From positions 310,001-374,000 of the forward strand of contig NZ_OZ034992.1 of the NCBI RefSeq assembly GCF_964030925.1: a stretch of DNA of 64,000 nt, given 5' to 3'. Positions 50,985 to 63,080 of this stretch are shown piece after piece. This DNA comes from Spiroplasma_E sp902809815 (GTDB taxonomy: Bacteria > Bacillota_I > Bacilli_A > Mycoplasmatales > VBWQ01). Both the position numbers and the translations under genes were made by a program. Under the pieces are notes generated by a model, which was not told the origin of the DNA, searched no databases, and saw only the letters and a program-made list of their open reading frames with translations. Every line of letters starts with the position of its first letter. Within the stretch, counting starts at the first letter, position 1.

Positions 50985-52754
50985 ATGAAAATTAGTGGAT
51001 TTAAAATTAATAATAGAGCACAAATCCACATAAAATTAGTAATTTTTTTGCTACTAAAAAATGGTATTTATTAGCATTAATGATTATTATTCCGGCAGTA
51101 TTGCAACAAATATTATCAGCATCAATGAATTTACTAGATAATATTATGGTTGGAGAATTAAAGGATAGTTTTATTAGTGATTTAAAGCCAATGAATGAAC
51201 ATATTAGGGATATTTTACTTCATTAGGACTTTGAGATAATTGAAGTTGATGAAAAGATAATGGTTTAGAACATTTTTATCATTTGCAATATTCAGCAGGA
51301 CAAATTGCTGTTTCGGGAGTTACTGCTTCTAATCAAATTTTTGTTATTATTTATGCCGTTATGGGAGGTTTTATCAACGGTGTTAGTATTTTTGGTGCTC
51401 AATTTTATGGCGCTGGAAGATATGGTTCTTTAAGACAAACAGTAAGAATGAGAATTATTTTTGGATTTTTAATTGGAGTGATAGTTATTATTTTATCTTA
51501 TACAGTGGGTGAATATTTAATTTCTTATACTACTAGTCCTAGTAGTGCATTGGATAAATTTAATCAATTATGTGCTGCTAAAGAATTAACTCTTAATGAT
51601 ATTAATGAGTTAAAGGACATTTTAAATTATAATCATGCTTTTGATGAAAATTCACTTATTGATTTTATGAATGTTCATAATATTGATAAAAACGATCCCC
51701 AATTTGTACAAATTATTTTACGTTATTATGAATTTCATTCAGCATCTTTAGCAACAGCACAAGGTATTGATTATAATCAATGAATTGTTTTTTCTTATCC
51801 ATTGTTAGGAATAAACTTTGCTTTTGTTTCAGTATTTATTAACTTTTTATTAAATTTATTATTAATTAATGGTATTGGTGCAGTTGCAGGAATTGGAGCA
51901 CGAGGTTCAGCAGTTGCTACTTTAACAGCGAGAATTGCTCAGTTGGCATTAATTAGTAGTTTTATTATATGAAAGAAATATGAATTTCAACCAAAAGTTT
52001 TGAAAATGTTTAAGATTAGGGGTGATTTATTTAAAAAAATTATAATTAAAACATGGTCATTAATGTTAAATGATTTATTATTTGCAGTTGCTACGACAAT
52101 GATTATTAGATTAATTTCGCAATGAAGCTTTGAAGCATTAAGTGGTTCGGCAATTGCTTCCACGATTAATACCATGTTCTATACTTTATATATTGGATTT
52201 GGTATTGCTTCTTCGGTGTTAATTGCCAATCGTTTAGGTGCCGATGATTTGATTGGTGCTAAATATAATGCTAAACATTTAATTAGGTTAGGCTTTTTTG
52301 TATCATTATTTTTTGCTGGCTTATTAGTTTTATCTTCATTTTTTTACCACAATTATTATTTAATGCAACAACAGAAGCCTTACGAATTTCTAGTTGAATG
52401 ATGCGTGTTGATGCCATAGTTTTTAGTGCTTATACTATTTTGTATACTTGTATTTATGCATTTCGTGCTGGTGGCTTAGCAATTACTGTTTTACTTGTTG
52501 ATAGTTGTTTTACTTGATGTTTTTCAATATTAATTTTATTTATTGAGGTACATTATAGTCCTTTAGATATTGTTTATATTTATGCTATTATGCGTTCTTG
52601 TGATGTTATTAAAATGATTATTTCTTTATTTATTTATCATCGTGGTAAATGAGTAAGAAATTTAGCAAGTAGTATGAATAAAGTATATCCAGAATCTCCA
52701 CCAGTAATTGATATACCAAAAGCAAAAGATAAAGTTGATATTGCTAATTTCTAA
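50985..52754 (+). pseudogene. MATE-family efflux transporter, three frameshifts
   Basis: ATG at 50985 with AAGGGTGAAATT. The frame shifts near 51015, again near 51222 (TTACTTCATTAGG, one T short), and near 52335 (TTTTTTTACC, one T short). Reconstruction gives about 585 residues with the MATE signature PAVLQQILSASMNLLDNIMV GE, then GQIAVSGVTASNQIFVIIYA, GFINGVSIFGAQFYGAGRYG, the second-half repeat MNDLLFAVATTMIIRLIS..., and MRVDAIVFSAYTILYTCIYA FRAGG. Such proteins export drugs or cations using Na+/H+ gradients. Two of three breaks are in T runs. Confidence 0.75.
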
Positions 52755-52786
52755 AGATTGAAAATTTATTTAAATATATTTAATTT

Positions 52787-53695
52787 TTAAAATTTTACTA
52801 TTCTTGAATTAGTTGGCTTTATTCTTTGCTTATAATTTTTTGTTGGAATATCATTTTCATATTTACGTAGTGTTTGTTCTCAAGGGATGTCTTTTTCTTT
52901 TTGTTTATTAATAGGGTTAGATATTTGTGGTTTTGGTTGTATTTTTAGAGGTACTGAAATATCTGAATTTAAAGAATCTGTTGATGTAGATTTTGAATTA
53001 AAGCCTTCATCACTACTGTTAGATAATAATTGATTTTCCAAATCACAAATTTTTTCACTAAGTTGAAATATTTTTGATTCAAATTGTTCAACTATTTGCT
53101 CATTGACTTCGACAATTGTTTCTTTTTCTTGCTGTTCTTTTTGATTTATTAAATCAATTAATAAATTATTATTATTATTTAACAAATTATTTTTATCTTC
53201 TAATAATTTGTTTTCATATTCAGTTATTTGATTAATATTAGTTATTAAATTTGCGTATTTTGTTTGTTTTTCAATATAATTTGAATTTAAAATATTAATT
53301 TTTTGTTGATTATTTAATTTTGTTTTTTTAAATAATTCACAATTTATTTCTTCTGTTTCAATTAAATTATTAATACTTTTATTTTTATTTATTTTTCCAA
53401 ATGAAAAAAGATTAATAAAAAAATTTTTAATTTTGTTAATTTTTTGTTCCTTTAATTTATAGATTTGAATATTAAATTGAAATACTTTATCTTCTATTTC
53501 TTTATTTTGTTTAATTCAAAATTGAATGGTTTTTTGATAATTATTAATTTCTTTTTCAATTTTCTCACTTTTTTCAATAAGTTTTATTTTTTCTCCTTTT
53601 AAATTTAGTAATTGTTTTTTAATTTTTTCTACAGTTTCATAATTTATTAAATATGCTTTGTTAGTAAATATTTGTTCTTTTTTAATTGTTTTCAT
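52787..53695 (-). CDS. Coiled-coil protein, unknown
   Basis: 302 residues, ATG at 53695 after AAAGGGGGACAAA. Long coiled coils over residues 1-230 (QLLNLKGEKIKLIEKSEKIE, KLLEDKNNLLNNNNNLLIDL), then a Ser/Thr-rich linker SNSSDEGFNSKSTSTDSLNS and a basic C-terminus (YKQRIKPTNSRIVKF). No signal peptide or membrane helix; a hydrophobic FFINLFSFG interrupts the coil near residue 110. Possibly cytoskeletal or structural; nothing more can be said. Confidence 0.7.
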
Positions 53696-54050
53696 TTTGT
53701 CCCCCTTTTAAAATAAAAACCTATTTGTTAAAAAATAAAACAATAGGTCAAAACTATATCTTTAGTTTACAAGTATTATATCTAATATTTTTTTGTAAAC
53801 GAGAAATTACTTTATTTGTAATATTTATTATAAGAAATTATTTTAGTAATAAAATGAAATATTAAATTTTATTAAAATCAATATTTGTGATAGTATTATT
53901 AATAATTTAATATATGTTCATTACTAATATAAGTATTTTTTATTTATATTAGTTTTTTATTAAATTATATTAATCAGAAGGATATTTTTCATAGATTAGA
54001 AAGAGAGAAATAAAAATGGATATTAGTAAATCTTCATTTGCTTCTTCAAT

Positions 54051-55210
54051 AGACATATTCCGTAATTAAATTTTTTAAAAGTCAATTAATAATTTTAAAA
54101 TTTATTTTATAATTTTGTTATTAACAATAAATTTAGAAAAGTGTTGATAAAAATGATTTTTGAAAATTTAAAAAAATTAAAAAATGAAGAATTTTACAGA
54201 TATTTTGGTATAAAACGTTTTCATTTTAATGAAATGTTAGAAAAATTAATTGAAATAGAAAAATTAGAAAAAAATAAAGGTCGAAAAAATAAACTTTCAG
54301 TAGAAGAAAGATTAATGATGACTTTATTATACTGAAAAGAATATTATACTTTTTTTCAAATGAGTATTAAATCTAAAATGAGCCCATCAAGTTGTTTTCG
54401 AAATATTACTTGAGTAGAAAATAAACTTAGTAACCACAAAGATTACCAATTTTTAAAAGAAAGATATAAATTAAAAATTGATAAAAAACAAGAAAATTCA
54501 AATGAATTTCAATTTTATTTAATTGATTCAACTGAGATTGAAATTGAAAGACCAACTAAAAAAAACTACAGTTAGAATATTTTTCTGGTAAAAGTTGAAT
54601 GTATTCTATAAAATTTTAAATTGTATATGATTTTTTTAATAAAAAAATTGTTGATATTTTTGCTGATAATGGTAAAGTGCATGATTTTCAAATATTAAAA
54701 AATTCAAATCTTGAATTTTCAGAAAAAACAATAATTATTGGTGATTTAGGATATCAAGGTATACAAAATATTTATAAAAATACAATAATACCAATTAAAA
54801 GAACTAAAAATAAAAAATTAACTAAACAAGAAAGAAAATACAATAAGATTGTATCTAAAATTAGAATTAAAGTTGAACATGTCTTTGCTTGATTGAAAAG
54901 ATTCAAAATTTTAGTAAATAAATGTAGAAAATCTAAATTTAGACTTATGTACTTAAGATTTAACTTACTTTGTGAAATTTTTAATAAAATAAAACCATTA
55001 AAATAAAAAAAATATTAAAAATATTTTTTTAAAATTTAAATTTTTATCGAGTTAATATAAAAATATTATTAACAATTTTTTGTTTAAAATGTAAACTCAT
55101 TTTTTTTAAACTATTTTTTCAAAAAATATTTATTTCTATATTCAATAACACTAAATAGTTTTAAAACAATTTTATTGACAATTAATTAAATTTAATTACG
55201 GAATATGTCC
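54051..55210 (+). mobile_element. IS5-like element, copy 3
   Basis: 1160 bases, GACATATTCCGT to ACGGAATATGTCC. Flanked by AAT (54048-54050 and 55211-55213), a 3-bp target duplication of the ANT type; the host frame is restored by its removal. Confidence 0.85.
54153..55006 (+). pseudogene. IS5-family transposase (copy 3, A8 at the junction)
   Basis: Same protein as 46218-47070, but the junction has eight A instead of seven, so the frames are related by -1 instead of +1. One further difference (AAATTTTAAATT for AAATTTCAAATT) leaves an F-to-stop change in the C-terminal frame near 54617 (TAA), so this copy is dead in any case. Confidence 0.7.
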
Positions 55211-55802
55211 AATGCAAGATGAAAATAATTATGTAGTGGAAGTTGTTAAACCTTCACTATCAAGAAAAAAAGTTTTCGAAAGAAATTTAAAAAAAATTTT
55301 GTAAAAAATTTACCTATAATAACTGCCGGTACTGCTACAGTAGTAACATTAGCGGTTGGTGGAATTGATGGCTTTCAATGTTCTGATTTAGGAATAGCAG
55401 CTAGTGCAGGTACATCTGCTGCTATGATGGGTGCAGTTATTAAAGCTACGATTAAACAAAATAAACAAGAGAAAGTAGAATTAGAAGATGAGAATAATGA
55501 AAAATCAAGTATTCTTCAGAGAAAATTAGAAGAATTACAATTAGAAACAGTAGGAGCAAGAATTCTTAAAAAACAATTAAAAAGAACTAAAGTTGAACTT
55601 GAATTAGTTAAAGCAAGAGAAGAATTAGCAAAACTTAATAACATAACTAGTTTAAATATTACTTCATCACCGATCCCTCAAGAATTTAATTTAGCAAAAG
55701 TAGTAAATGGAGAAACAAGTAATAGTTGTTCATTATCAATTCATAAAAAAATACATACATATATATAAAAATGTAAATAAACAATTGAAAAGGATAAAAG
55801 AT

Positions 55803-56496
55803 ATGAAAACAGAATTGCAAAATTTAAATGATTGTAATAATGAAACTGTTGTTATTGCAAAAAAAATTTAGATAAAGAAAATAAAAAATTTTATTGAAAA
55901 ACTGGTATTCAAGCTGTTATAAGTACTGCTGCTATTACTGGCTTGTTTGTAAGTGGTGTTGGGTTAGTACCAATATCTATTTTTTCTGGAAGTGTAATAA
56001 TTGGTAATACACTTTCAATTTGAGCAGAAAGAAAAAGAAGAAAAAATGTCAAAAAATTTTTTCAAGAATGAAATAAAAAATTAAATAAGGAATTAGAAAT
56101 TAGTAAAATAAGATCAGAAATACAAAAAGAAAGATAGAAGCAGAAAATTTGATTAGGGAAAAAGAACTTGAACAATTAAGTCTAGAAAGAAGTAGGGTAC
56201 AACAAGATATTTTAACTAAGCAGTTAGACCTTGCAAAATTAGAAATGACTACCACGTTAGAAACAGATAAAACATTAGTACAACCTCAATTAAATGGTAC
56301 ATTAAAAGTAGAAAGTTTATTTGATATTTTAGAAAAAAATAGATTAGCAAAAAAAGAGAGTAGAAGGAAATTTTTTGAAGATGAATCATTAGATGAAAGA
56401 TTAAATATTGAAAAAATTAATAAATCAGAATCACAAAATCAACAATCTTTAACAAAAAATTATTCGCAAGAAAGTTGCAAATTTAAAGTTTATTAA
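55803..56496 (+). pseudogene. Second membrane/coiled-coil protein, two frameshifts
   Basis: ATG at 55803 (MKTELQNLNDCNNETVVIAK). Frame breaks in A8 at 55858-55866 and again near 56131 (GAAAGATAG). Reconstructed: TGIQAVISTAAITGLFVSGV GLVPISIFSGSVIIGNTL, two hydrophobic helices, a basic patch WAERKRRKNVKKFF, then a coiled coil EKELEQLSLERSRVQQDILT and a C-terminal QESCKFKVY. Same build as the gene before it; the two are probably an old tandem duplicate. Confidence 0.6.
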
Positions 56497-56663
56497 AAAT
56501 ATTATGATACATTTTTATTAAGTTAAATCTAAATTTTAATTTTCAAGAAGTATTTTTATAAAGGTTATATTTTCATTTATATTTCATAATTGTCGTTAAA
56601 CATGTTAATCATCATTTATGATAGAATTTAATATATGAGATTTTAGAGTTGTGAGGTTTTAGT

Positions 56664-57815
56664 ATGGAAGTGTCAGCAGAGAATTATAGAAACATTAATT
56701 CTCATAATCGTTGAGGAATTATTGTTAGTTCGGGATTAATGGCAATAACTTTGATTATAAGTTGAGTATTATGACTTATACTTTATCATACTAATGTTAA
56801 TGAGATTTTAGTAATTTTAACTGAAGTAATTAATAGTAAAGGCATTACATTTACTCTTACTTTTCAGATTTTAACAATTTTTACTTTAATTTTTTCGGTT
56901 ATTACTCTAGTGTTTATTACAATTCCATTTATTTTTTTAAATAAATATGGAGTAATAACTTTAGTATGAGCATTAATAGTAGTAGTAATTTCGCTTGTCT
57001 TACTTATTGGTTCAGGATTATTAATAAGTTATGGTTATAAAAAAATTTATAGTTATGTTATGGACAAAAAAATTATTAATGTTTTATTTTTTATTTTACC
57101 TTGAGGCTTTGCATTAATTTGTAGTTTCTTTTTAGTACTTTTTTCTTTATGATTAATAATGGCTAATTTAAGAAATAAATCAAAAAAAGCGTTATCATTG
57201 ACAAATAATAATGCTTTATCAGCAACAGAAATACCCGCAAGTGTTGAACAAAATTCTCTTTTTGGTGAACAAACTATTGGACCATCATTTACAGATCGAT
57301 TTTTTAATGAACATGATAAATCAACACAAGGTATAAATATAGTTATTAATAATACTGGTGGAGGTGCACTTCCACAATCAAAATTACTTGATAATCAAGT
57401 AACTAGTAATCCAAATCCTGTTCAAACTAATAACAGTAGTAATAACAGTAGTAATGTTGTTAATAGTGAAGTAACTTGAACACCACAACAAATTGAAGAA
57501 GTATGAAATAAAGGAGAAATTATTGATGATTATAATCCACAGTTATATCGAAAAGACTATGCGGGTGCGCTAATGTTTAAAAATAACTTTATTAGTAATG
57601 TTAAACTTAATGATGATCCTAAAAGTTATAATTGAACTATTATACATCAACGACCTTTATTTCATGGAGGTACTTCTGATATTAGTAATTTACAACCAAT
57701 GAATAATACTAATGCTATTACTAAAGGTAATAATTATCCACGTTGAAAAACAGCTATTACTTTTAATGGAAAACAAAATTTTTTAAAACAAAAATCATGA
57801 AAAGATAAAAAATAG
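56664..57815 (+). CDS. Four-span membrane protein with Asn-rich soluble domain
   Basis: 383 residues, ATG at 56664 with GTGAGG. Four membrane helices: IIVSSGLMAITLIISWVLWL, FQILTIFTLIFSVITLVFIT, LVWALIVVVISLVLLIGSGL, VLFFILPWGFALICSFFLVL (residues 15-165), then a soluble part of about 220 residues: Ser/Asn-rich linker (NSSNNSSNVVNSEVTW) and a conserved-looking C-terminus (YPRWKTAITFNGKQNF). N- and C-terminus inside. Unknown function; intact, unlike the genes before it. Confidence 0.7.
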
Positions 57816-57981
57816 AGTATTAATCATTAATTTAACTGAAGATGATATTAAGCATATTATAAATATAATTGGTATTTTGCTTAGTTGTTAATAATTTAAA
57901 TTTAATTACACTATTATCTTTTAAAATTTATTTGTTTATGGGAAAATGTATATAATAATTAAAAGATAGGAGCAATTAATC

Positions 57982-58374
57982 ATGCAAGTTATTGTCCATG
58001 GAAAAAATATTAATATTACTTATGAAATTAAAAATGCTGTTGATAAAAATTTTAATTATTTACAAGAAAAGTATTCTAAATATATTAAAAAAGATATGAT
58101 TGCTAAAGTTGGTATTGAAAGAAATAGTAATCATACATATAATATTTCCGTTCATATTCAGTTATTAAATAATAATTTTTTACAGTGTTTAGTAGAAAAT
58201 CACGATCTTTATGTTGGCATTAATAAAACATTAGTTCCGTTGGAAAAACAATTAAGTCGTTTAAAAACGGTTGCTGATAAAACTGGTGCTGAAAGCGTTG
58301 GTCAATTTATAACTAAAGAAATTCTTGATGATAATAGTGAAGTTATTATTGACGTAACAGAAAATAAAGATTAA
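57982..58374 (+). CDS. hpf: Ribosome hibernation-promoting factor, short form
   Basis: 130 residues, ATG at 57982 after GATAGGAGCAATTAATC. MQVIVHGKNINITYEIKNAV DKNFNYLQEKY is the beta-alpha-beta HPF/YfiA start and CLVENHDLYVGINKTLVPLEKQLSRLKT matches the DxYaAId..l...e.q...K core. The C-terminal tail is short (ILDDNSEVIIDVTENKD) and lacks the ~50-residue dimerisation domain of long HPF, so it may be the YfiA-like form. It binds idle 70S ribosomes at the A site under stress. Confidence 0.8.
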   Translation: MQVIVHGKNINITYEIKNAVDKNFNYLQEKYSKYIKKDMIAKVGIERNSNHTYNISVHIQLLNNNFLQCLVENHDLYVGINKTLVPLEKQLSRLKTVADKTGAESVGQFITKEILDDNSEVIIDVTENKD

Positions 58375-58383
58375 AGAAAACGT

Positions 58384-59129
58384 TTATGAAAGTATACAAT
58401 TATTAGCATTAGTTTTTTTATGTAAATATGATGCATCATATTTTTCACTTTCTGCATCTTGTGCTTTTTTTTGTAAATTTTCTTCTGGTGTTATTTTTAA
58501 ATTTCGCTTATAAATATTTGTATCCATTTTGTTTATTATTAAAATGGCATATTCAAGACTTTTTTTTATTTCTTTAATTAATTGTATATTTAAATTATCT
58601 TGATAGTTTTTTGTTGAAATATGTTTCTTTTTTTTGTTATCTCTAATTCTAAAATGTTTGATATAGTTATAGTAATAAAAAATATAATAGATATTTTTAA
58701 AAGTATTAATAATTTTTTTGTATATTTTTCAATAAAAAAATCACTAATATCACTATTAGTTGCGTTATCTTTTATACAAATTTTATAAAAAATTATAGTT
58801 AAAGTAGTTGTATTATTAAATACTTCACTTACTTCTTTTTCAATTTCTTTTGTTAATTTTTTATTTATTGTTATTAATGGAATTTTAATTTTATGATGTG
58901 TATCATAAAATTCTTTTATTAATGTTTCTAAATCCATATTTTTTGTTTTATTAAATTCATTAGCAATTTTTTCATTAGTCAAAAATGTAATAAATTTTTG
59001 ATCTAGAAACCCATTGACTGTTGTATAAAAATATATAATTTTTTCTATTAAAGTTTTGAATATATATTCACAAAAAACTTTAGCATATTCAGTGGGATCT
59101 GGTAAATAATTAGTAGATATTTTTAACAT
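58384..59129 (-). pseudogene. Membrane-anchored helical protein, frameshifted near the C-terminus
   Basis: ATG at 59129 after GAAAGGAACAATA. 179 residues are read (MLKISTNYLPDPTEYAKVFC EYIFKTLIEKI...), with one membrane helix LLILLKISIIFFITITISNI near residue 145. In the A6 run at 58604-58609 one A is missing; with it the protein continues NYQDNLNIQLIKEIKKSLEY to a stop at 58384, total about 248. The alternative is that the shorter protein is real. Function unknown. Confidence 0.55.
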
Positions 59130-59368
59130 ATTATTGTTCCTTTCAAAATCATTAAATTTTATGTATATAAAATTTCAATACTTATTATAGTTAACACTTT
59201 TGAATGTTAACAATTAAATATTATTTTATATTATATAAAATTACAATTGTTAATAAGTGGTTGAACATTAAATTTAGTTATTAAGAAGTTAATATATTTT
59301 CGTTATCATTAAATTAATTTTTATTTTAAAAAGTGATAATCTTTTTATATAAAATAGGAGGTAATTTA

Positions 59369-59488
59369 TTGAAATATGTAATTGTTATTGTGAAAATTGT
59401 AATTGAAATTTCTGCAAAAAATAAGATTACGATTAAAAACACAAAAATTCCTAAAATTTATATAGTAAATTTTTGAAGTATAGTTTAA
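59369..59488 (+). CDS. Tiny protein with TTG start
   Basis: 39 residues; TTG at 59369 preceded by the strong TAGGAGGTAATTTA. MKYVIVIVKIVIEISAKNKI TIKNTKIPKIYIVNFWSIV. The good ribosome binding site is the main evidence; no relative recognised. The rest of 59130-59870 is A/T-rich and empty. Confidence 0.3.
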
Positions 59489-59870
59489 TTATTAATTATA
59501 CTTTTGGTTAGTTAGTATTTTATATATTTTAAATTTTATTATTTTCTATTATATAATGTTTAAGTATAAAAATAAGACAGTTAAGAATAAGTAATTATTT
59601 AATTATTATTGTATTACTTTACTAAAAGTAATATTAATATTAATTTTTAAAATTATAGATAGTATTTTATATTTAATAATTAGGTAGTTTAGTTTTTCTT
59701 AATTATGTTTTTATATAGAAAAAACCATTATCAATATATAATATCTTTATCTTTAAGATTATTATTGTCTTGATATATTATATTAGGTATAATATAAAAG
59801 ACTATAAAAATTATAAGAGATTTTATTTTATATAAATTTAATTTATTATTAATATAATAGGGGTGATTAT

Positions 59871-60164
59871 GTGGAGAAAGATAAAGATATTATGAACATT
59901 ATTAAAAAAGCATTATCAGAAAGTATTTTATCTGTACCAGGTGTTGCCAATATTTATGAAAAAGATAATAATTATGGAATTAAAGTTAACAAGTCTGATT
60001 TAGGTTGAATTATTGATATTAATATAGTTTGTTTTTTTAATAATAATATTTGAAATATTATGAATCAAACTCAGAAAAATTTAAAATATATTGTTGAAAA
60101 GATTATTAAACATCAAGACTATATAGTACTTAACATTTTTGTTCATGATTTAATTGAAGAATAA
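59871..60164 (+). CDS. Asp23/Gls24 (YloU)-family protein
   Basis: 97 residues, GTG start at 59871 behind AGGGGTGATTAT. KALSESILSVPGVANIYEKD followed by YGIKVNKSDLGWIIDINIVC and a central QTQKNLKYIVEKIIKHQDYI VLNIFVHDLIEE is the Asp23 fold. Located 23 bases before fakA, the conserved yloU-yloV pair. Small cytoplasmic or membrane-associated protein of unclear biochemical role. Confidence 0.7.
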
Positions 60165-60187
60165 AAGAAAATATAAGGTGAAATTAA

Positions 60188-61846
60188 ATGAAAAAAATTG
60201 ATATTAAAACCTTAAAAGTTATGCTTATTAGCGGTGCTAATAATCTTTATAATCATCATTTTGAAGTTGATAAATTAAATGTTTTCCCAGTACCTGATGG
60301 TGATACTGGAACAAATATGAATTTAACAATGATGAATGGTATAAAAGAATTAAATGGCAAAGAATATGATAGTTTAAAAACATTTGCTACTACTTTTTCT
60401 CGTGGTTTAATGATGGGTGCGCGTGGTAACTCTGGAGTTATTTTATCTCAAATTTTTCGTGGTTTTTTTCAAACTATAAAAACAAAAGATTTAAAAAATG
60501 ATTTCATTAGTAATGAGGATTTATTAAAATCTTGAAAAAGTGCGCAAGATTATGCATATCGTGCAGTTATGAAACCAGTAGAAGGTACTATTCTTACTAT
60601 TATTAAAGATGGTGCTAATTATATTAATGAATTAGAAATAACAGGCAAAGATTCGCTTTATATTTTTGAAAAATTACTAGAAGGAATGAATGAATCATTA
60701 AAAAGAACACCTGATTTATTGCCAATTTTAAAAAAAGTAGGAGTTGTTGATTCGGGTGGTGCTGGTTTAGTTTATATTGTTGAAGGTATGGTGTATGGTT
60801 TAAAGTACGGTAAAGCTATTTCACCAAAGAAAAAATTAGAACAACAAGATACAGCAAAATTAGAAATGGTTTTAAATCAAGAAAACTTTGGTTATTGTTC
60901 AGAAGTTATTGTAAAACTAAATAAAGTTAGTAAGTTAGATTTTAATTTAAGCAAAACACGAACTGATTTAGAAACAATGGATGGTCAATCAATAGTTTTA
61001 GTAGATGATGAAGATTTAATCAAAGTTCATGTTCATACTTTAAAACCAGGTCAAATTTTAAATTATTTTCAGAAATTTGGTGAAATTTTAAAAGTAAAAA
61101 TTGAAAATATGACCGAACAGGCAAAAGCACATACACAAACTATTAAACCAATTCGTAAATTAAATAATAAATTTGCTTTAATTGCTGCTGTTCCTGGTAG
61201 AGGAATTGAAACCTTTTTTAGAGATGAATTAAAGGTTAACAATATTATTATGTATTCAAAAAGAATTAATCCATCAACAGATGACTTTTTAAAGGCAATT
61301 GAAATTGTCGATGCAAAAAATGTCTTTATTTTGCCAAATGATAGTAATTTATTTTTAGCAGCAGAACAAGCAAGAAAATTAGAAAAAAAATCAAAAGTTT
61401 TTGTATTACCTGCTAAAAATATTGCTCAAGGTATGCGTGCAGCTTTAAATTTCAATCCTGAATTAAGTGCAAAAGAAAATAATAAAAATATGTGAAGTGA
61501 AATTAAATATGCTGCTTTTGGTTATGTAACAGTTGCTGATCGTGATGTTGAAATAGATGGTATTAAAATTGGAAAAAAACACTTTTTTTCTGCTGTTAGT
61601 TTTCGTAATAAAGATGGTAAAGAAAAAATTATTGCTTCAAATGAAAATTTATTTAATGTAATTAAAGTATTGTTTACTAAATTAATTTGAGATGGTGCAG
61701 AAATAATTACTATTTTTAAAGGTAAAGGTTATTCAAAAGATCAAATTAATTTTATGAAAAAAATTTTAGATGAAGATTATGATATTGAATATGAAATTGT
61801 TGATGGTGATCAAGAAGTTTATAACTTTCTTTTCGTGGTGGAATAA
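60188..61846 (+). CDS. fakA: Fatty-acid kinase ATP-binding subunit / DegV partner (YloV, FakA)
   Basis: 552 residues, ATG at 60188 after ATAAGGTGAAATTAA. DAK domain: NVFPVPDGDTGTNMNLTM (Mg-ATP aspartates) and SRGLMMGARGNSGVILSQIF RGFF; second motif KKVGVVDSGGAGLVYIVEG, then middle domain with YCSEVIVKLN and DDEDLIKVHVHTLKPGQIL, and the C-terminal FakA domain NVFILPNDSNLFLAAEQA, LPAKNIAQGMRAAL, EYEIVDGDQEVYNFLF. FakA phosphorylates fatty acids carried by FakB (DegV family) for incorporation into membrane lipids, which fits a mollicute that scavenges fatty acids. Intact. Confidence 0.88.
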
Positions 61847-61899
61847 TACTATGTTATAATATTGTAGACTCTATTCAAATAGTTAGAAAGGAGAAGATT

Positions 61900-62715
61900 A
61901 TGACTAATTTATTATTATCCTCAGTTAATCCAAATGATCCAAAGACTTGATCAACTAGTTTAATTGTTTTAGCAAGCTTAGTAGCTATTGTTGGTGTAAT
62001 TTTGTTTGTTGTTACTATGATTTGATTTTTCACTTGAATTAAGTATTCTTGATTCCATCGTGAAAATAGTGCTAATTTAACTGGTGGCGAGTTATCTCAA
62101 AAATATTTAAAAACATACGGTATTAATGCAAAAAGAATAAAATTTAAGGGATTTGGTAATATTAATAGTATTACTGTTGAACCTAGGTTTTTTTATTTAA
62201 GGCCATATTTATTTAATAATGGTAATTTTACTTTAAGACTATTACCATGAACTTATCACCGTCGTTCTATTTATACTTTAGCAATGGCAATGGAAAGTAC
62301 TTGGGCAGTAAGTAGTTCAAATAGTAGTCGTTTTAATACTTTTTGATGAGATTTTTCTCGTAAAATAACATTATTTTTTGTTTTAATTCCTTTTGCACTT
62401 GCTATTCTATTTGCTCTTTCACCTGCTAATTCTTGAATTACCTTATCAGCAGCGAGCGCCAATATACTTTCAATTGTTTTATCAATTTTAGGTAGTATTT
62501 TATTAATTCTTTTTTCTTCAATGCAAATGATTTTTTATGTTAAATCAAGAAAAGAAATTTGTCAAAATCTTGTTGGTATTTTAAATGAAAAAGAAATACG
62601 TGCTATTAGTTGAATTTTCCAAATTAAGTTTATTTATTACTTGATTCGTATGATTTATGAAATATTACAACTTATTTTACGTATTGTGATGTATACACAG
62701 CAAAATGAGAAATAA
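61900..62715 (+). CDS. YugP-like membrane protein, lacking the HExxH zinc motif
   Basis: 271 residues, ATG at 61900 after AAAGGAGAAGATT. N-terminal helix SLIVLASLVAIVGVILFVVT; LTGGELSQKYLKTYGI (matches 'LTGaEvArkiL'); then YHRRSIYTLAMAMESTWAVS where YugP peptidases have (r)SiaaiaiAAHEvGHA. The HExxH histidines are absent (only MES aligns). Two further helices LFFVLIPFALAILFALSPAN and ANILSIVLSILGSILLILFS, and a last one near the end. Layout is that of YugP; the catalytic site is not. Directly downstream of fakA. Alternative: an unrelated membrane protein. Confidence 0.5.
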
Positions 62716-62716
62716 T

Positions 62717-62750
62717 AAAAATTTGTACCTAAATTATAGGTACAAATTTT
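62717..62750 (+). terminator. Terminator of the Asp23-fakA operon
   Basis: AAAATTTGTACCTA-AATTA-TAGGTACAAATTTT, 14-bp arms with T tail. Confidence 0.75.
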
Positions 62751-63080
62751 AAATTTAAAATTATATTAAGTTTTATTGATAAAACATTATTTTCAAAACT
62801 TTTATAAAATATTCTATTTTAGTAAGTTTTAAAGTTTTGTTTTTTAATTTTACATTTAATTACTAAACTAATATTTTTCATTTTCATTTATTATTGTATA
62901 TTTAAAATTTTATTTTGATAGTTTTAAATTTTAAGTATACAATAAAATACACTTATTAATTTAATATATATATATTCATTAGTAATTTTTTGTATATTTA
63001 TTGCAAAAATATAAAAAAAGGTTTTAAATGTTAACTATGAGAGAGAAAAAAAGAATATTTTAAGTTAAGGAGAATACTGA
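62751..63080. other. Intergenic, no gene seen
   Basis: A/T-rich with several short out-of-frame stretches. Probably holds the promoter for the gene at 63081 (TATATA boxes near 62965-62980) but none can be placed firmly. Confidence 0.4.

Larger units (their letters stand above)
54016..55768 (+). pseudogene. Membrane/coiled-coil protein, interrupted by IS5-like copy 3 and frameshifted
   Basis: ATG at 54016 (MDISKSSFASS) with AAGAGAGAAATAAAA. The IS5-like element sits after codon 11; removing it with the 3-bp duplication AAT gives SFASSMQDENNYVVEVVKPS. A second defect near 55283 (TTAAAAAAAATTTTG, one A short) would be needed to enter FVKNLPIITAGTATVVTLAV and LGIAASAGTSAAMMGAVIKA, two hydrophobic helices, followed by a coiled coil (LQRKLEELQLETVGARILKK). 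Related in layout to the next gene. Confidence 0.65.
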
